Of a stretch of DNA of 25,944 nucleotides, positions 7,274 through 15,900 are shown one piece after another (position 1 is the stretch's first letter; each line of letters starts with the position of its first letter). This DNA is from an uncultured Bacteroidales bacterium. Lineage in GTDB: Bacteria; Bacteroidota; Bacteroidia; Bacteroidales; F082. The notes below the pieces were generated by a model that saw only the letters and a program-made list of their open reading frames with translations, made no database searches and had not been told where the DNA came from. The translations under genes and the position numbers were made by a program. The stretch covers positions 1-25,944 of the forward strand of contig CALAZZ010000155.1 of assembly GCA_937926515.1 (NCBI GenBank), written 5' to 3'.

Positions 7274-7573
7274 TTAGGCATCGACATCAGCGAACAGCGC
7301 CCAAATGGTTCCGTTGTGGTAAACCATGTCGCGGGCAGCAACAGTGATTGCATCACCACCACCCTCATTAAGGTCACCACCTGTGCCGATCCTGTAAATC
7401 TTGTTCTTGTCTGGAGTATCCATTGCGGTAAGCTGTGCGGCACTTTTGGTTCCGCCCAGGGTAAAGTAATTGTCGAACACGATGGCCGCCAACTTACCAA
7501 GCATAGCCCTTTGAGCCGATAAATCGCCTTCGTGCCTGCTGTGTAATTCGTTGAAAAATTCTGCTCTTGTCAT
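7274..7573 (-). CDS. Small head-associated structural protein (99 aa)
   Basis: I place the start at the internal ATG at 7573 (MTRAEFFNELHSRHEGD), which has an A-rich leader on the minus strand. The upstream ATG at 7633 would add 20 hydrophobic residues with no conserved look. The N-terminal part is helical. The C-terminal half (DTPDKNKIYRIGTGGDL then MVYHNGTIWALF) carries a beta module common in phage head-fibre and decoration proteins, in which a 'D.vvYnG..W' turn ends the domain. It is the first gene of the leftward capsid block, 20 bp upstream of the scaffold gene. The role as a decoration or head-fibre protein is inferred. Confidence 0.7.
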   Translation of the reverse strand: MTRAEFFNELHSRHEGDLSAQRAMLGKLAAIVFDNYFTLGGTKSAAQLTAMDTPDKNKIYRIGTGGDLNEGGGDAITVAARDMVYHNGTIWALFADVDA

Positions 7574-7659
7574 TTTGATGTAATTTTTTGTTAGCAAATT
7601 ATCAGGCAGTAAAAGTATAGGGTGAAATATCAAAAAAGGTGTCTATTTATACCAAAATG

Positions 7660-7690
7660 TTGATTGGTGATATAAAATGTCATACTTTTG
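7660..7690 (+). promoter_or_regulatory. Bacteroidetes-type promoter for the terminase block, within the 7574-7712 divergent spacer
   Basis: A TACTTTTG box at 7683-7690 matches the TAnnTTTG -7 element of Bacteroidetes primary-sigma promoters. A TTG lies at 7660-7662 with 20 bp between. Transcription would begin near 7697, leaving a leader of roughly 16 nt before the ATG at 7713. The 139-bp spacer 7574-7712 must also hold the start of the leftward capsid block, but I find no equally good site on the minus strand; a TTTG (plus-strand CAAA, 7653-7656) has no matching -7 box at the right distance. Confidence 0.55.
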
Positions 7691-7712
7691 AAAAATCATT
7701 TTTTAACCACAG

Positions 7713-8066
7713 ATGATGGGTAAACTTCCCCGTCCTGATCAGAAAGGCAAAAAGCGTGTTACTCTTTCGGATGAAAGAAACATTGCTGTTTATTATCATT
7801 ATAAGCGTGTGATTGCCAAACACGGTATCATGGCTCACAGAATGAAGAAGCGAGAGCTTTATGAGGAAACTGCCCGCCCCTTTTTCATCCAACCCAAGAG
7901 AGTAGAACGCATAATTTCAAGTATTTATAAAAGCTCATACCGTCATATACCTGACTGTGTGAAGCAAGAGATTGATGAGGCAATAACCAATGTAGAGCAG
8001 GCTGTAAGCGATGCTGACAAAGACAGAAATAAAACTCCTGGTAAAGGAAAACGCAAGAAGGCTTAA
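7713..8066 (+). CDS. Probable terminase small subunit / DNA-binding protein (117 aa)
   Basis: A basic protein directly upstream of, and overlapping by 56 bp, the large terminase gene; this is the standard place for a small terminase subunit, which recognises phage DNA for packaging. The middle (ELYEETARPFFIQPKRVERI) reads like a helix-turn-helix ('kRELYEETArpF.i.pkrVerIIs'). It is followed by a helix and a Lys/Arg-rich tail (NKTPGKGKRKKA). Two adjacent ATGs (7713 and 7716) are possible starts; I chose the first, which follows closely on the promoter at 7683-7690. The end of the gene shares sequence with the TerL start, implying coupled translation. The TerS role is inferred from position and HTH pattern. 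Confidence 0.65.
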   Translation: MMGKLPRPDQKGKKRVTLSDERNIAVYYHYKRVIAKHGIMAHRMKKRELYEETARPFFIQPKRVERIISSIYKSSYRHIPDCVKQEIDEAITNVEQAVSDADKDRNKTPGKGKRKKA

Positions 8067-10047
8067 AGTCTTAACGGAAGATTTTAACCCTGTTACCGGG
8101 CTTGGTTCACTTGTGCCCCGGTTTGAGCTGTATATCTATCCTGATACCCCTGTATATCTGCCCATGTCAATGCTTTCGCTGCCACTGATACAAAGTGCAG
8201 TCGAATCAAAGAGCTTATACCAGATGGCAGACAGGGTTTCGCGCCTGTATGATCAGGTGCATGATGAGGAAGAGTTTGCGCACATACAGAAAGAGTTTAT
8301 GGTGCTGCGCTTTGACCATGATTTTGAGTTTTGGGCTTATATGTGTGTGAAGATCACAGACAAAGATACCGGAGAGCTTATACCCTTTAAGCTGAACAGG
8401 CCACAAAGGATGCTGCTCAGGGATATTGAGCAGGAGCGACTTAGCGGTAAGCCCATACGCATCATACTTACCAAAGCACGGCAGTATGGCGGCTCAACAT
8501 TGGTGCAGGTGTACTTTGCTTGGATTCAGCTAAGGCACAAAATGGGATGGAACTCTGTTATTGTGGCCCATGTGGAAAACCAGGCGCGTAACATCAGAAG
8601 CATGTACACCAAACTGGCTGATAACTACTTGCCGGAAGCGCTGCCGGATGGTGAGGAGAAATTAAGGATTGAGCCTTTTGAGGGATCGCCTAAAACCCGC
8701 ACAAACAAAGCGCGTAACTGCTTGATGGATATTACAAGTGTGGAAAAGCCTGAAAGCACAAGGTCATTTGACTATGCCCTGTGTCACTTATCTGAGGTCG
8801 GGCTTTGGAGAGGTACACTACTTAAAAAGCCGGAGGACTTAGTGCAGAATATGAGGGCAGGTGTTAAGAAAGTGCCTTACTCAATGATCGTGATAGAATC
8901 AACAGCCAAAGGCGTAGGCACATTCTTTCATCGCGAATGGACTGCGGCCAAAAATGGTAAAAGCAGTTACCGCCCTGTATTCATACCCTGGCATTCATTT
9001 GACAAATACATTTCATATATAGACCCAAAAGAATATGAGGAATATTTCCAACGGCTCAATGATGATGATTGGGCAAGGTGGCACCAGGGTGCAACACTTG
9101 AGGGCATCAAGTGGTACAATGAATACATGGCCAGCGAGAACTATGACAAGTGGCGTATGGAAAGTGAGTTTCCGGGAGATGATGATGAAGCCTTCCAGAG
9201 TACAGGTAACACCGTGTTTCACCGCAAACATCTGCTCGATCTTGAAAAAGGGTGCAGGCCACCGGAGTACAAGGGTTCTCTCACGGCAGACCAGACCAAA
9301 GGCAAAGGAGCGCTCAAGAACCTCTCATTTGAGCATCAAAGCACAGGTTTGTTATGGATATGGGACTGGCCCGACAGAGATACGCTGGTTAAGAACCGCT
9401 ACCTGGTGAGTGTGGATATTGGGGGTACGACAGAAAAGGCAGACTACTCGGTTATACGTGTGATTGACCGCTACTGGCTGCTTCATGGAGGCGTACCCTC
9501 AACAGTGGCTACATGGAGGGGGCATATTGATCAGGACTTGCTCGGATGGATTGCCGTGCAGGTGGCACAGTTTTACAACAAAGCCCTGCTTGTGGTTGAG
9601 AGCAACAGCCTGAGAAAAGACCAGCTTGCCAGTGATGGAGAACACTTTTTGACCGTGCTGGATGAGATTTCAGAAGTTTATGACAACCTGTACACCCGAA
9701 CATCACCAGAGAAAGTTAATGAGGGAGCGCCAGTGATGTATGGCTTCCATACCAACATACATACCAAGCAGCTTGTGGTTGACCACTACCGGGCAGTCAT
9801 CAGGGATAAAGGCTACATCGAAACAGATATGCGTGTTGTGGATGAGTGCAAGAGCTACCAGAGGGCAGAGGACGGCAGATTGGGCGCTGTTGATGGTATG
9901 AATGATGACCTTGTTATGGCTACCGCAATAGGGATGTGGATATGCAACAGCCAAATGAGTCCACCGGCAGAGTATGAAGATAAAACAAAGCCTTATACCA
10001 AGAACCTTAGCATTAAGAGAAAAGGGGCTACGGAGGCTGTGATATAA
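8011..10047 (+). CDS. terL: Terminase large subunit (678 aa)
   Basis: The packaging motor ATPase and nuclease, which pumps DNA through the portal and cuts it. The ATPase half shows a deviant Walker A, KARQYGGST (residues 155-163), in which the lysine precedes the loop, and a Walker B ending ALCHLSE (SE at 261-262). The RNase H-fold nuclease half shows VDIGGTTEKADYS (D469, D478), LLVVES (E530) and GMNDDLVMA (D632/D633), the expected acidic triad. The length suits a two-domain TerL. The ATG at 8011 lies inside the preceding gene; no other ATG occurs before residue 52, so an early start by coupling is likely. A small basic gene and a RuvC-like gene follow on the same strand. Confidence 0.95.
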   Translation: MLTKTEIKLLVKENARRLKVLTEDFNPVTGLGSLVPRFELYIYPDTPVYLPMSMLSLPLIQSAVESKSLYQMADRVSRLYDQVHDEEEFAHIQKEFMVLRFDHDFEFWAYMCVKITDKDTGELIPFKLNRPQRMLLRDIEQERLSGKPIRIILTKARQYGGSTLVQVYFAWIQLRHKMGWNSVIVAHVENQARNIRSMYTKLADNYLPEALPDGEEKLRIEPFEGSPKTRTNKARNCLMDITSVEKPESTRSFDYALCHLSEVGLWRGTLLKKPEDLVQNMRAGVKKVPYSMIVIESTAKGVGTFFHREWTAAKNGKSSYRPVFIPWHSFDKYISYIDPKEYEEYFQRLNDDDWARWHQGATLEGIKWYNEYMASENYDKWRMESEFPGDDDEAFQSTGNTVFHRKHLLDLEKGCRPPEYKGSLTADQTKGKGALKNLSFEHQSTGLLWIWDWPDRDTLVKNRYLVSVDIGGTTEKADYSVIRVIDRYWLLHGGVPSTVATWRGHIDQDLLGWIAVQVAQFYNKALLVVESNSLRKDQLASDGEHFLTVLDEISEVYDNLYTRTSPEKVNEGAPVMYGFHTNIHTKQLVVDHYRAVIRDKGYIETDMRVVDECKSYQRAEDGRLGAVDGMNDDLVMATAIGMWICNSQMSPPAEYEDKTKPYTKNLSIKRKGATEAVI

Positions 10048-10075
10048 AGGAAAATACACTTATAAGTTAATTTAT

Positions 10076-10405
10076 ATGATACTACTTCTAAGAATATTAA
10101 AAGCATCGGCCATATGGCTGCGTGAGGACAGGCATCGTGGGCGTGAGATGCGAAAGCTCAGGCGACAGAAAAAAGCCCTTGTAAAAGCCAAGAAGCTGGC
10201 AGACAGACGTGCGCTTGCCACAGGCAAAAAGCAATGGGTATTGCCTGACCACCGCGGACAGTTAAAGGTACTTAACCGCACCGAGATACAGGTCCTAAAG
10301 CGGTTTAAGGTAATGAACCGTCATGTTACCGGAAGCGACCTTGACAGGGAGGCGCTATATGTGGCACAAATGAGTAACCGAAAGTTTTTGGGTGGTGCGA
10401 AATAA
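10076..10405 (+). CDS. Hypothetical small basic protein (109 aa)
   Basis: No family recognised. A short hydrophobic start (MILLLRILKASAIWL) is followed by a strongly basic helical region at about residues 17-55 (RHRGREMRKLRRQKKALVKA and on). The remainder is less charged and contains TGSDLDREALYVAQMSNRKF. This arrangement could bind nucleic acid or sit at the membrane, but nothing decides it. It lies 28 bp after TerL and overlaps the RuvC-like gene by 14 bp, so it belongs to the rightward packaging operon. Confidence 0.7.
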   Translation: MILLLRILKASAIWLREDRHRGREMRKLRRQKKALVKAKKLADRRALATGKKQWVLPDHRGQLKVLNRTEIQVLKRFKVMNRHVTGSDLDREALYVAQMSNRKFLGGAK

Positions 10406-10832
10406 ATACCAAATCGTGATCGGTATAGACCCCGGCACAAACACAGGTGTAGCCGTGTGGGACAAAAGAGAAGGGAAACTCATTGAGGTGCGGACTACGT
10501 CCATACACAAAGCCCTGTTTGATGTAGAGTTTTCCATTCAGGTGTTTGGAGATAAAGGGGTGTTGATCAGGTGTGAGAACCCAAATACATGGAAGCCGCA
10601 CAAAGGAACTGACCGCCATGATGTGAGTAAGCTGCAAGGAGCCGGAAGCATCAAGCGTGACTTTGCAATATGGCGTGACTTCGCTAAGGATTTAGGGATA
10701 GACTTTGAGGGTGTGAACCTGCATAGCTCCCTCAAGAAGCTATCTGACTACAACTTTAGGCGAATGACCGGATGGGATATGAGAACAAGCGAACATGCCA
10801 GGGATGCAGCCATGTTGTGTTTTGGGTATTGA
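10392..10832 (+). CDS. RuvC-like Holliday-junction resolvase / RNase H-fold nuclease (146 aa)
   Basis: The opening IGIDPGTNTGVAVWD (D13) is the first catalytic aspartate motif of RuvC-type resolvases. VLIRCENPNTWK supplies the second acidic residue (E62), and SEHARDAAMLCF at the C-terminus supplies His135 and D138, where RuvC has its final D/H pair. At 146 aa it is close to the size of phage and poxvirus RuvC-like enzymes. It would resolve branched intermediates before packaging, which fits its place after terminase. I take the GTG at 10392 as the start, overlapping the previous gene by 14 bp; a second GTG follows immediately. The stop is TGA, the only TGA stop among complete genes here. Confidence 0.85.
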   Translation: MVRNKYQIVIGIDPGTNTGVAVWDKREGKLIEVRTTSIHKALFDVEFSIQVFGDKGVLIRCENPNTWKPHKGTDRHDVSKLQGAGSIKRDFAIWRDFAKDLGIDFEGVNLHSSLKKLSDYNFRRMTGWDMRTSEHARDAAMLCFGY

Positions 10833-10853
10833 CCGAAATACTAAAACGATAAA

Positions 10854-10873
10854 GCCGGCCATCTCTGACCGGC
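10854..10873. terminator. Hairpin between convergent operons, possibly a bidirectional terminator
   Basis: GCCGG (10854-10858) pairs with CCGGC (10869-10873) around a 10-nt loop. It lies 22 bp after the rightward RuvC-like gene and 62 bp before the end of the leftward portal gene. On the minus strand the stem is followed by TTTATCGTTTT, a plausible weak terminator tail; on the plus strand only TTA follows. The rest of 10833-10934 holds no credible gene. Confidence 0.5.
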
Positions 10874-10934
10874 CTTACCCACCCCTACACAATTATGAAA
10901 ACTTTAATAAATAAAACACAACACAAATATAGTA

Positions 10935-12968
10935 TTACTGCTTCGGTTTTTGCAACATTCTGTTGATAACATTTTGCACTTCCGGCCTGATTTGCGGCTC
11001 CTGATTCATCTCCTCCGGCAACTGCCCTTGTCCTGGCACCCCCGCCTGCTGCATATCTTCCCTTTTCTGACGTACCGTTGTAAGTAACTGCTGTGCAAAG
11101 GGCATGGTTGAATGTTCAAGGTAGCTCTCCACGTCAATAAGACCTCCCTCAAGCATACGCAACAGGAAGTCGTCCGTCACCTGCCGTAAGCTTGGCGTGT
11201 CAATCGTCTGTGTTACGTTAACATCAAAATCCAAATCCCTGACCGATTCAGGATTGTACTCTTTGGCTGCCTCGGCATAGTAGTCGCCTGCAATGGCCAG
11301 CATACGCGATTCCTTGTAAAACTGGTGTATGACTTTAAGCAGCTTGAAATCCCTCTTTTGTATGAAACTGGTGAAGCTATCCATAACATCCTTGGAGTTG
11401 ATGGATGCGTTGGCCGCCTCCTGAGCGTACAGCGATGCGGGCGTGTTTCCCGAAGCCCTTTGCCCTTGTATGGCATAGTTAACCCCTGAAATCTCTTGCA
11501 GGAGCTTGAGTTGAAGGTTTAGCATGTCGCTGATACCTACATTTACCGCGCTTGAGTTTATCTGCTGCGGCAATGGCTGGTTGGCCTTAGCCTTAATCTT
11601 GATAACACCATTGAAGCGGCTCCACTCGTCCGCAAAATCATCAATATCCATATCTTCTGGTATGGATTCCTCCGGTACAAGCAGCACACCTTTGGCGCTG
11701 GCTCCAATGATCGTATCAAGCATGTTCACCAAACGGTTGATGTATCTCTGGTTGTCCACAAACTCATCAAATATACCATACACATCTCCATCAATAAGCG
11801 GCCAGGCAAGCATCACATATGGATGCTCCTCATGCTTGTATGGCGTTTCACCCTCGTACAAACAGTGTCCCCAGGGTGTTAGAAACTTCACATACCAGAA
11901 GCTTTCATATTTGCGCTCACCCACCATCAGGGGCACATCTTCCGGCTCCACACCGTTAGCCACAGCCTCCTGCACCCTCATAGTGTTCTGCATCTCAACT
12001 TCATCAAGGGTGTCGGTTGTGATGTAATACTCTCCTGAAAGGTAGTCGTGTACATACGTCCTCCACTCGCTTCTGAGGTACCACATTTCAATTATACGGC
12101 ACTTATTATTTTCGTTGGCCATATAGAACGCAATGTTGTCCGTTTCATAGCTGGATAGCCCCATTGTTCCCTGGTCAGCCCTTATGTCGTTACCATAACC
12201 AGCGTACCACCTGCGGATAATAGCCTCGTCCGCCGCGTTCTTGGCAAACACACTCAACAGCTCGTCCATAGAAAGGTCAATAAGCTCGCCTATCATTCTA
12301 AGGTCAAACAGCCTCACATCAGCAATATCCGTGTTAAAGAATATCCTGTTGGCGTTGATGTTTTGTACATAAGCATCGTTGGTGTTACGTGTTTTCCAGT
12401 ATTTGTAACCGATCTTTTGTATAGGCAATCCGCTTATGATATACTCCTCAAAGTTACGTGCGTCCAGCTCCTTGCAGTAGTTCAGGTCATGGGCTGCCCT
12501 TAATGCGTTGGAAAGCATCTCGGTCTGCTGATCTTTATCCTTGTCCCTGGCGATCACAATAGGCTTCATCTGGCCGTCACGGTAGCGCCCCACAAGGTTG
12601 TTCTTGATGGAGGCAAGCACGTTCTGTTTCAATGGAACCCTGCCCTGGCTGCGGATGTAGCTCTCCTCGGTGATATACTCAGCGCTGTTGTCCGGGTTGC
12701 GGATGGTGTCTTTCCACTGGTCGCCCCTCACGTACCGCCTTACCCTGCGCCTGCGTGTGCGAAAGTCCTCAAGGCTCTCATAGTACCTTTGGCCTAACTG
12801 TAAAAGCTCAATGTTCTCTGTTGTGGTGTAGTCTTTTATGGTAGGTTGAATCACGTCTATGTTGATAACCGTTAAAGCCTCGGCTTTCTTTGGAGCAAGC
12901 TTGCTCTTTCGTGCTGTTTTCCACGACAATCCCTGCGGTAGTTTAACCACTTGTTGATCTGTATTCAT
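10935..12968 (-). CDS. Portal protein, podovirus/P22-like (677 aa)
   Basis: Forms the dodecameric ring at one capsid vertex through which DNA is packaged and ejected. The length and layout match large portals of short-tailed phages. An N-terminal helical region includes DFRTRRRRVRRYVRGDQW and QGRVPLKQNVLASIKNNLVG. A wing-type middle includes SFWYVKFLTPWGHCLYEG. A long helical segment follows (YINRLVNMLDTIIGASAKGV and ISGVNYAIQGQRASGNTPAS), with ALYAQEA-type helices after it. The last 50 residues are Gln/Pro/Met-rich, as often seen in barrel or tail ends. The gene starts one base after the stop of the 3079-aa gene, so the two are probably co-translated. It lies separately from terminase and capsid, which are on other transcripts. 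Confidence 0.88.
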   Translation of the reverse strand: MNTDQQVVKLPQGLSWKTARKSKLAPKKAEALTVINIDVIQPTIKDYTTTENIELLQLGQRYYESLEDFRTRRRRVRRYVRGDQWKDTIRNPDNSAEYITEESYIRSQGRVPLKQNVLASIKNNLVGRYRDGQMKPIVIARDKDKDQQTEMLSNALRAAHDLNYCKELDARNFEEYIISGLPIQKIGYKYWKTRNTNDAYVQNINANRIFFNTDIADVRLFDLRMIGELIDLSMDELLSVFAKNAADEAIIRRWYAGYGNDIRADQGTMGLSSYETDNIAFYMANENNKCRIIEMWYLRSEWRTYVHDYLSGEYYITTDTLDEVEMQNTMRVQEAVANGVEPEDVPLMVGERKYESFWYVKFLTPWGHCLYEGETPYKHEEHPYVMLAWPLIDGDVYGIFDEFVDNQRYINRLVNMLDTIIGASAKGVLLVPEESIPEDMDIDDFADEWSRFNGVIKIKAKANQPLPQQINSSAVNVGISDMLNLQLKLLQEISGVNYAIQGQRASGNTPASLYAQEAANASINSKDVMDSFTSFIQKRDFKLLKVIHQFYKESRMLAIAGDYYAEAAKEYNPESVRDLDFDVNVTQTIDTPSLRQVTDDFLLRMLEGGLIDVESYLEHSTMPFAQQLLTTVRQKREDMQQAGVPGQGQLPEEMNQEPQIRPEVQNVINRMLQKPKQ

Positions 12969-12969
12969 G

Positions 12970-15900
12970 TTACTCTTGTTGCTGTTTATACTCCTTCATC
13001 TGGCTCTCAATAAACTCATTACGATCCTTAATAAGCTCCTGCCTTAATTTTGGGTTTTCCTGTGCTGCCTCAATACGCTTCTTGTAAGCCCTCAGCCTTT
13101 TTTCGGTCTTGTCCACAAACTTGGCGTTGCGCTCCATCTCTGGCGTTTTATACTTGTACACCCTGCGGTAGTTCTTGTAGTCGCTCACCTGTGATTTAAG
13201 CTCCCAATAGTCGCTTACTGTGCTGCTGGTGTAAATGGTGCGGTAAAGACGGTTCATTATAGGCACGTCACGGGTATCAATGCTTGCATCAGGATCGTTA
13301 AGCAGGTGCATCCTGAATGCGTTGTGCGTTGTTTTGAACGTCTGGTTAATAAATGCCCCTGTGCCTCCGGTGAAGCCCTCAAGAAGATGCTCTACTTTTG
13401 CGGGGTTGACCTCAAATATCCATTTCTTCCAGGGCTGTCTTGTTACCTCCCCGGTATTAGGATCGTAGGTCAATGAAGCTGGACGGTTTTCATCACCTCC
13501 GCCAAGCCTGTTAAGCTCCCTGGCTACTTTCCTGAACATAGGGTTGGTTGTGGCAAGTCCTTTTTCTGCTGCAGGCGTGTACAGCTCTTGCGTAGGTGTA
13601 AACATCTGCCTGAAAACAGGACGGTTTGCAAAATCCCTGTTCTGCTGTATGTCATAAAATGGCACATACCATGTAGGGATAAAAGGTCTGGCCGAAGCTG
13701 TGCCTTCACCTATGCGCTCAAAATTGAAGTTCCACGGTGAAAACGTATCTGCTACATTTCCCATCATCCTGTAAGTGGCACCCATAGGATCAGATTTACC
13801 ATGAAGCAAATCAGACACGATTGAGCCAACAGCATAAAAGGCCCTGAATCCGTGAGGCATTGGTATGCTCACGTACTTATCCTTTGCTTTACCCCACCAC
13901 CATGCCGGATTAGGAAGGATCATGTAATTATCCCTTAAATATTCGTTGATCTGGTAATAATCATCGTCATCATCCATAACCATCTTCATCATCTCGGCAA
14001 TCATAAATCCAAGCACGGCAAATGATCCGGTAAACTTACTAAAGTTGGCCGTGTTGTTTTTAGCCAGTCCTGCCATGTTTGCACCTCCTTGTATGGCTGC
14101 ATTGGCAAAAGCATAGAATGAGCCAAGCAGCGGGGCGATACGGCCTTTCTGGTTGAAGTTTACCGTACTGTTTTTGGAATCAAAACCAGCCCTGTCATCG
14201 GAAGCTCCTTTTTGCTTGCTTGTGAGGAAAGTGGCGTACCTGGCAGTATCTTCACTCATTATAGCAAGATAATCCAGCGCAAATCCTAAGCCCTGTATGA
14301 CTTTACCGTGAGCCACTTTATCCCAATTACCATTGGTTCCTGTGAGCCGTTCAATATTCTTTCGAATGTCCTTGCGGTATTCCTCCAAAGAGTTGATGTG
14401 TGCATAGCCTGTGCGGCCTCCTGCTTTGAGAAAGCGCTCAAACATAGCGTCATCAGCGTTGTTTTTCGGGTCTGCCTTACCACTTTCAAACCTATGTATG
14501 GCTTTTGCTGCCTTTCCTATATTGGAGTAGAACTTACGTACATCGCCACTGTCTTTGATACCGTGTGCCATTGTAGCATATCCAATATCACGGATGAAGT
14601 TTACAGGGATGAAAGCAGGGTTTTTGCTTGTGAGTACCATCGAAAGATAGCGTGTCATGGTTGCAGGTAAATCAAGAGCCTTTTGCAGGCGCACACTGTT
14701 CACCATGAACCGGCCAATATCATTCTCTCCGTTGATTGCCCTTGCGATACCAGGATCTTCTTTCATCACAAGAACATACCTGCGCCCTCCCTCAAACACG
14801 TTCACCTCATGCTGCTGTGCATTGCCTGCTGCGTTGCGCCTGTAATGGCCCATGCTCTGCTGAAACTTTATCCTGCCCTCTTCTTTCAGGTCTGCAAATG
14901 TTCCGGCATCGGTAAGCTGTGGTGATCCATCAGCGTTATAGCCATCAATGTAAAACACTTTTTCACCCATAAACAAAGCCTCTTTGATAACAGGATTACC
15001 CTCTTGGTCAACTGTTCCGGTGTCCACCAGGTAAATGCGCTTGTAGTCAAACACATCACTCATATCGTCACGGTTGATCCGAACCATGTTAAGAAGTTTT
15101 TGCTTAAACCTGTTCTTGTTGCCTGCCATGATCGAAGAATGTGCCATTGACTTTATCATCATCAGCGGATCGTCTGCCTCGCTGTCGCGCCCAAATGCTT
15201 GCTTCATCGGGTTCTGGAAGCCGGAATAAGGGTCGCTAAGGTGGTAGTCGTATATGTCGGCTAGAGTTTCGCCCTTCCATCCCCTGAGAGGAACATAAAA
15301 CTGATACCCTCCGGGGCCTGTAAGCTCATCATAAGTCTGCTGGTTGATGAATCCTGCATCAAGGTACTTGTCAAGGCTGTATATTGTGGCATCATTAATA
15401 CCATCCCACAGCTGTACATAAAGCTCCTGGCCAATAATCTGCTCATACATATCCGCTACCTGGCTGGCATACTCGTCTGTCAAAGGCACTCCGTCAAGGC
15501 TTCCGGCATAAACGGTTTCATCATCCGGTTTCTTACCGTACTTCTTGCGTATGGCGGCATTGCGCTCAGGTGCATGTTTTGCCTTCATGTACTTTTGCAG
15601 GTTCTCGATCTCAATACCCTTGTCCTGAACAATGGCTTTCACTGTCTGCATAAGCGGCTCCCATATCTTGCGGTCATATAGCTTCATCTCTGCGTCATTG
15701 ATGCTCTGCACCAGTGTAGCATGAAGGTATGGGTCAGCCCATTCCGGCACACGGCCCTGCCTACTCAATACAAGCTCCTTTAGTGATTTCAGGCGTATGT
15801 ACTTGTCCTGAACGGCCTCACGGAGGTGTGCGGAAGTGCCAAACTTGTACTGCTCTGCAATGGACTTGCCGGGGGTGTATGCAGGCTCGGTGTTGTCGGA

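Noticed and set aside
7574..7633. Upstream ATG at 7633 as start of the small decoration-type gene.
   Set aside because: It adds 20 hydrophobic residues and uses up the divergent spacer, while the ATG at 7573 has a proper A-rich leader.
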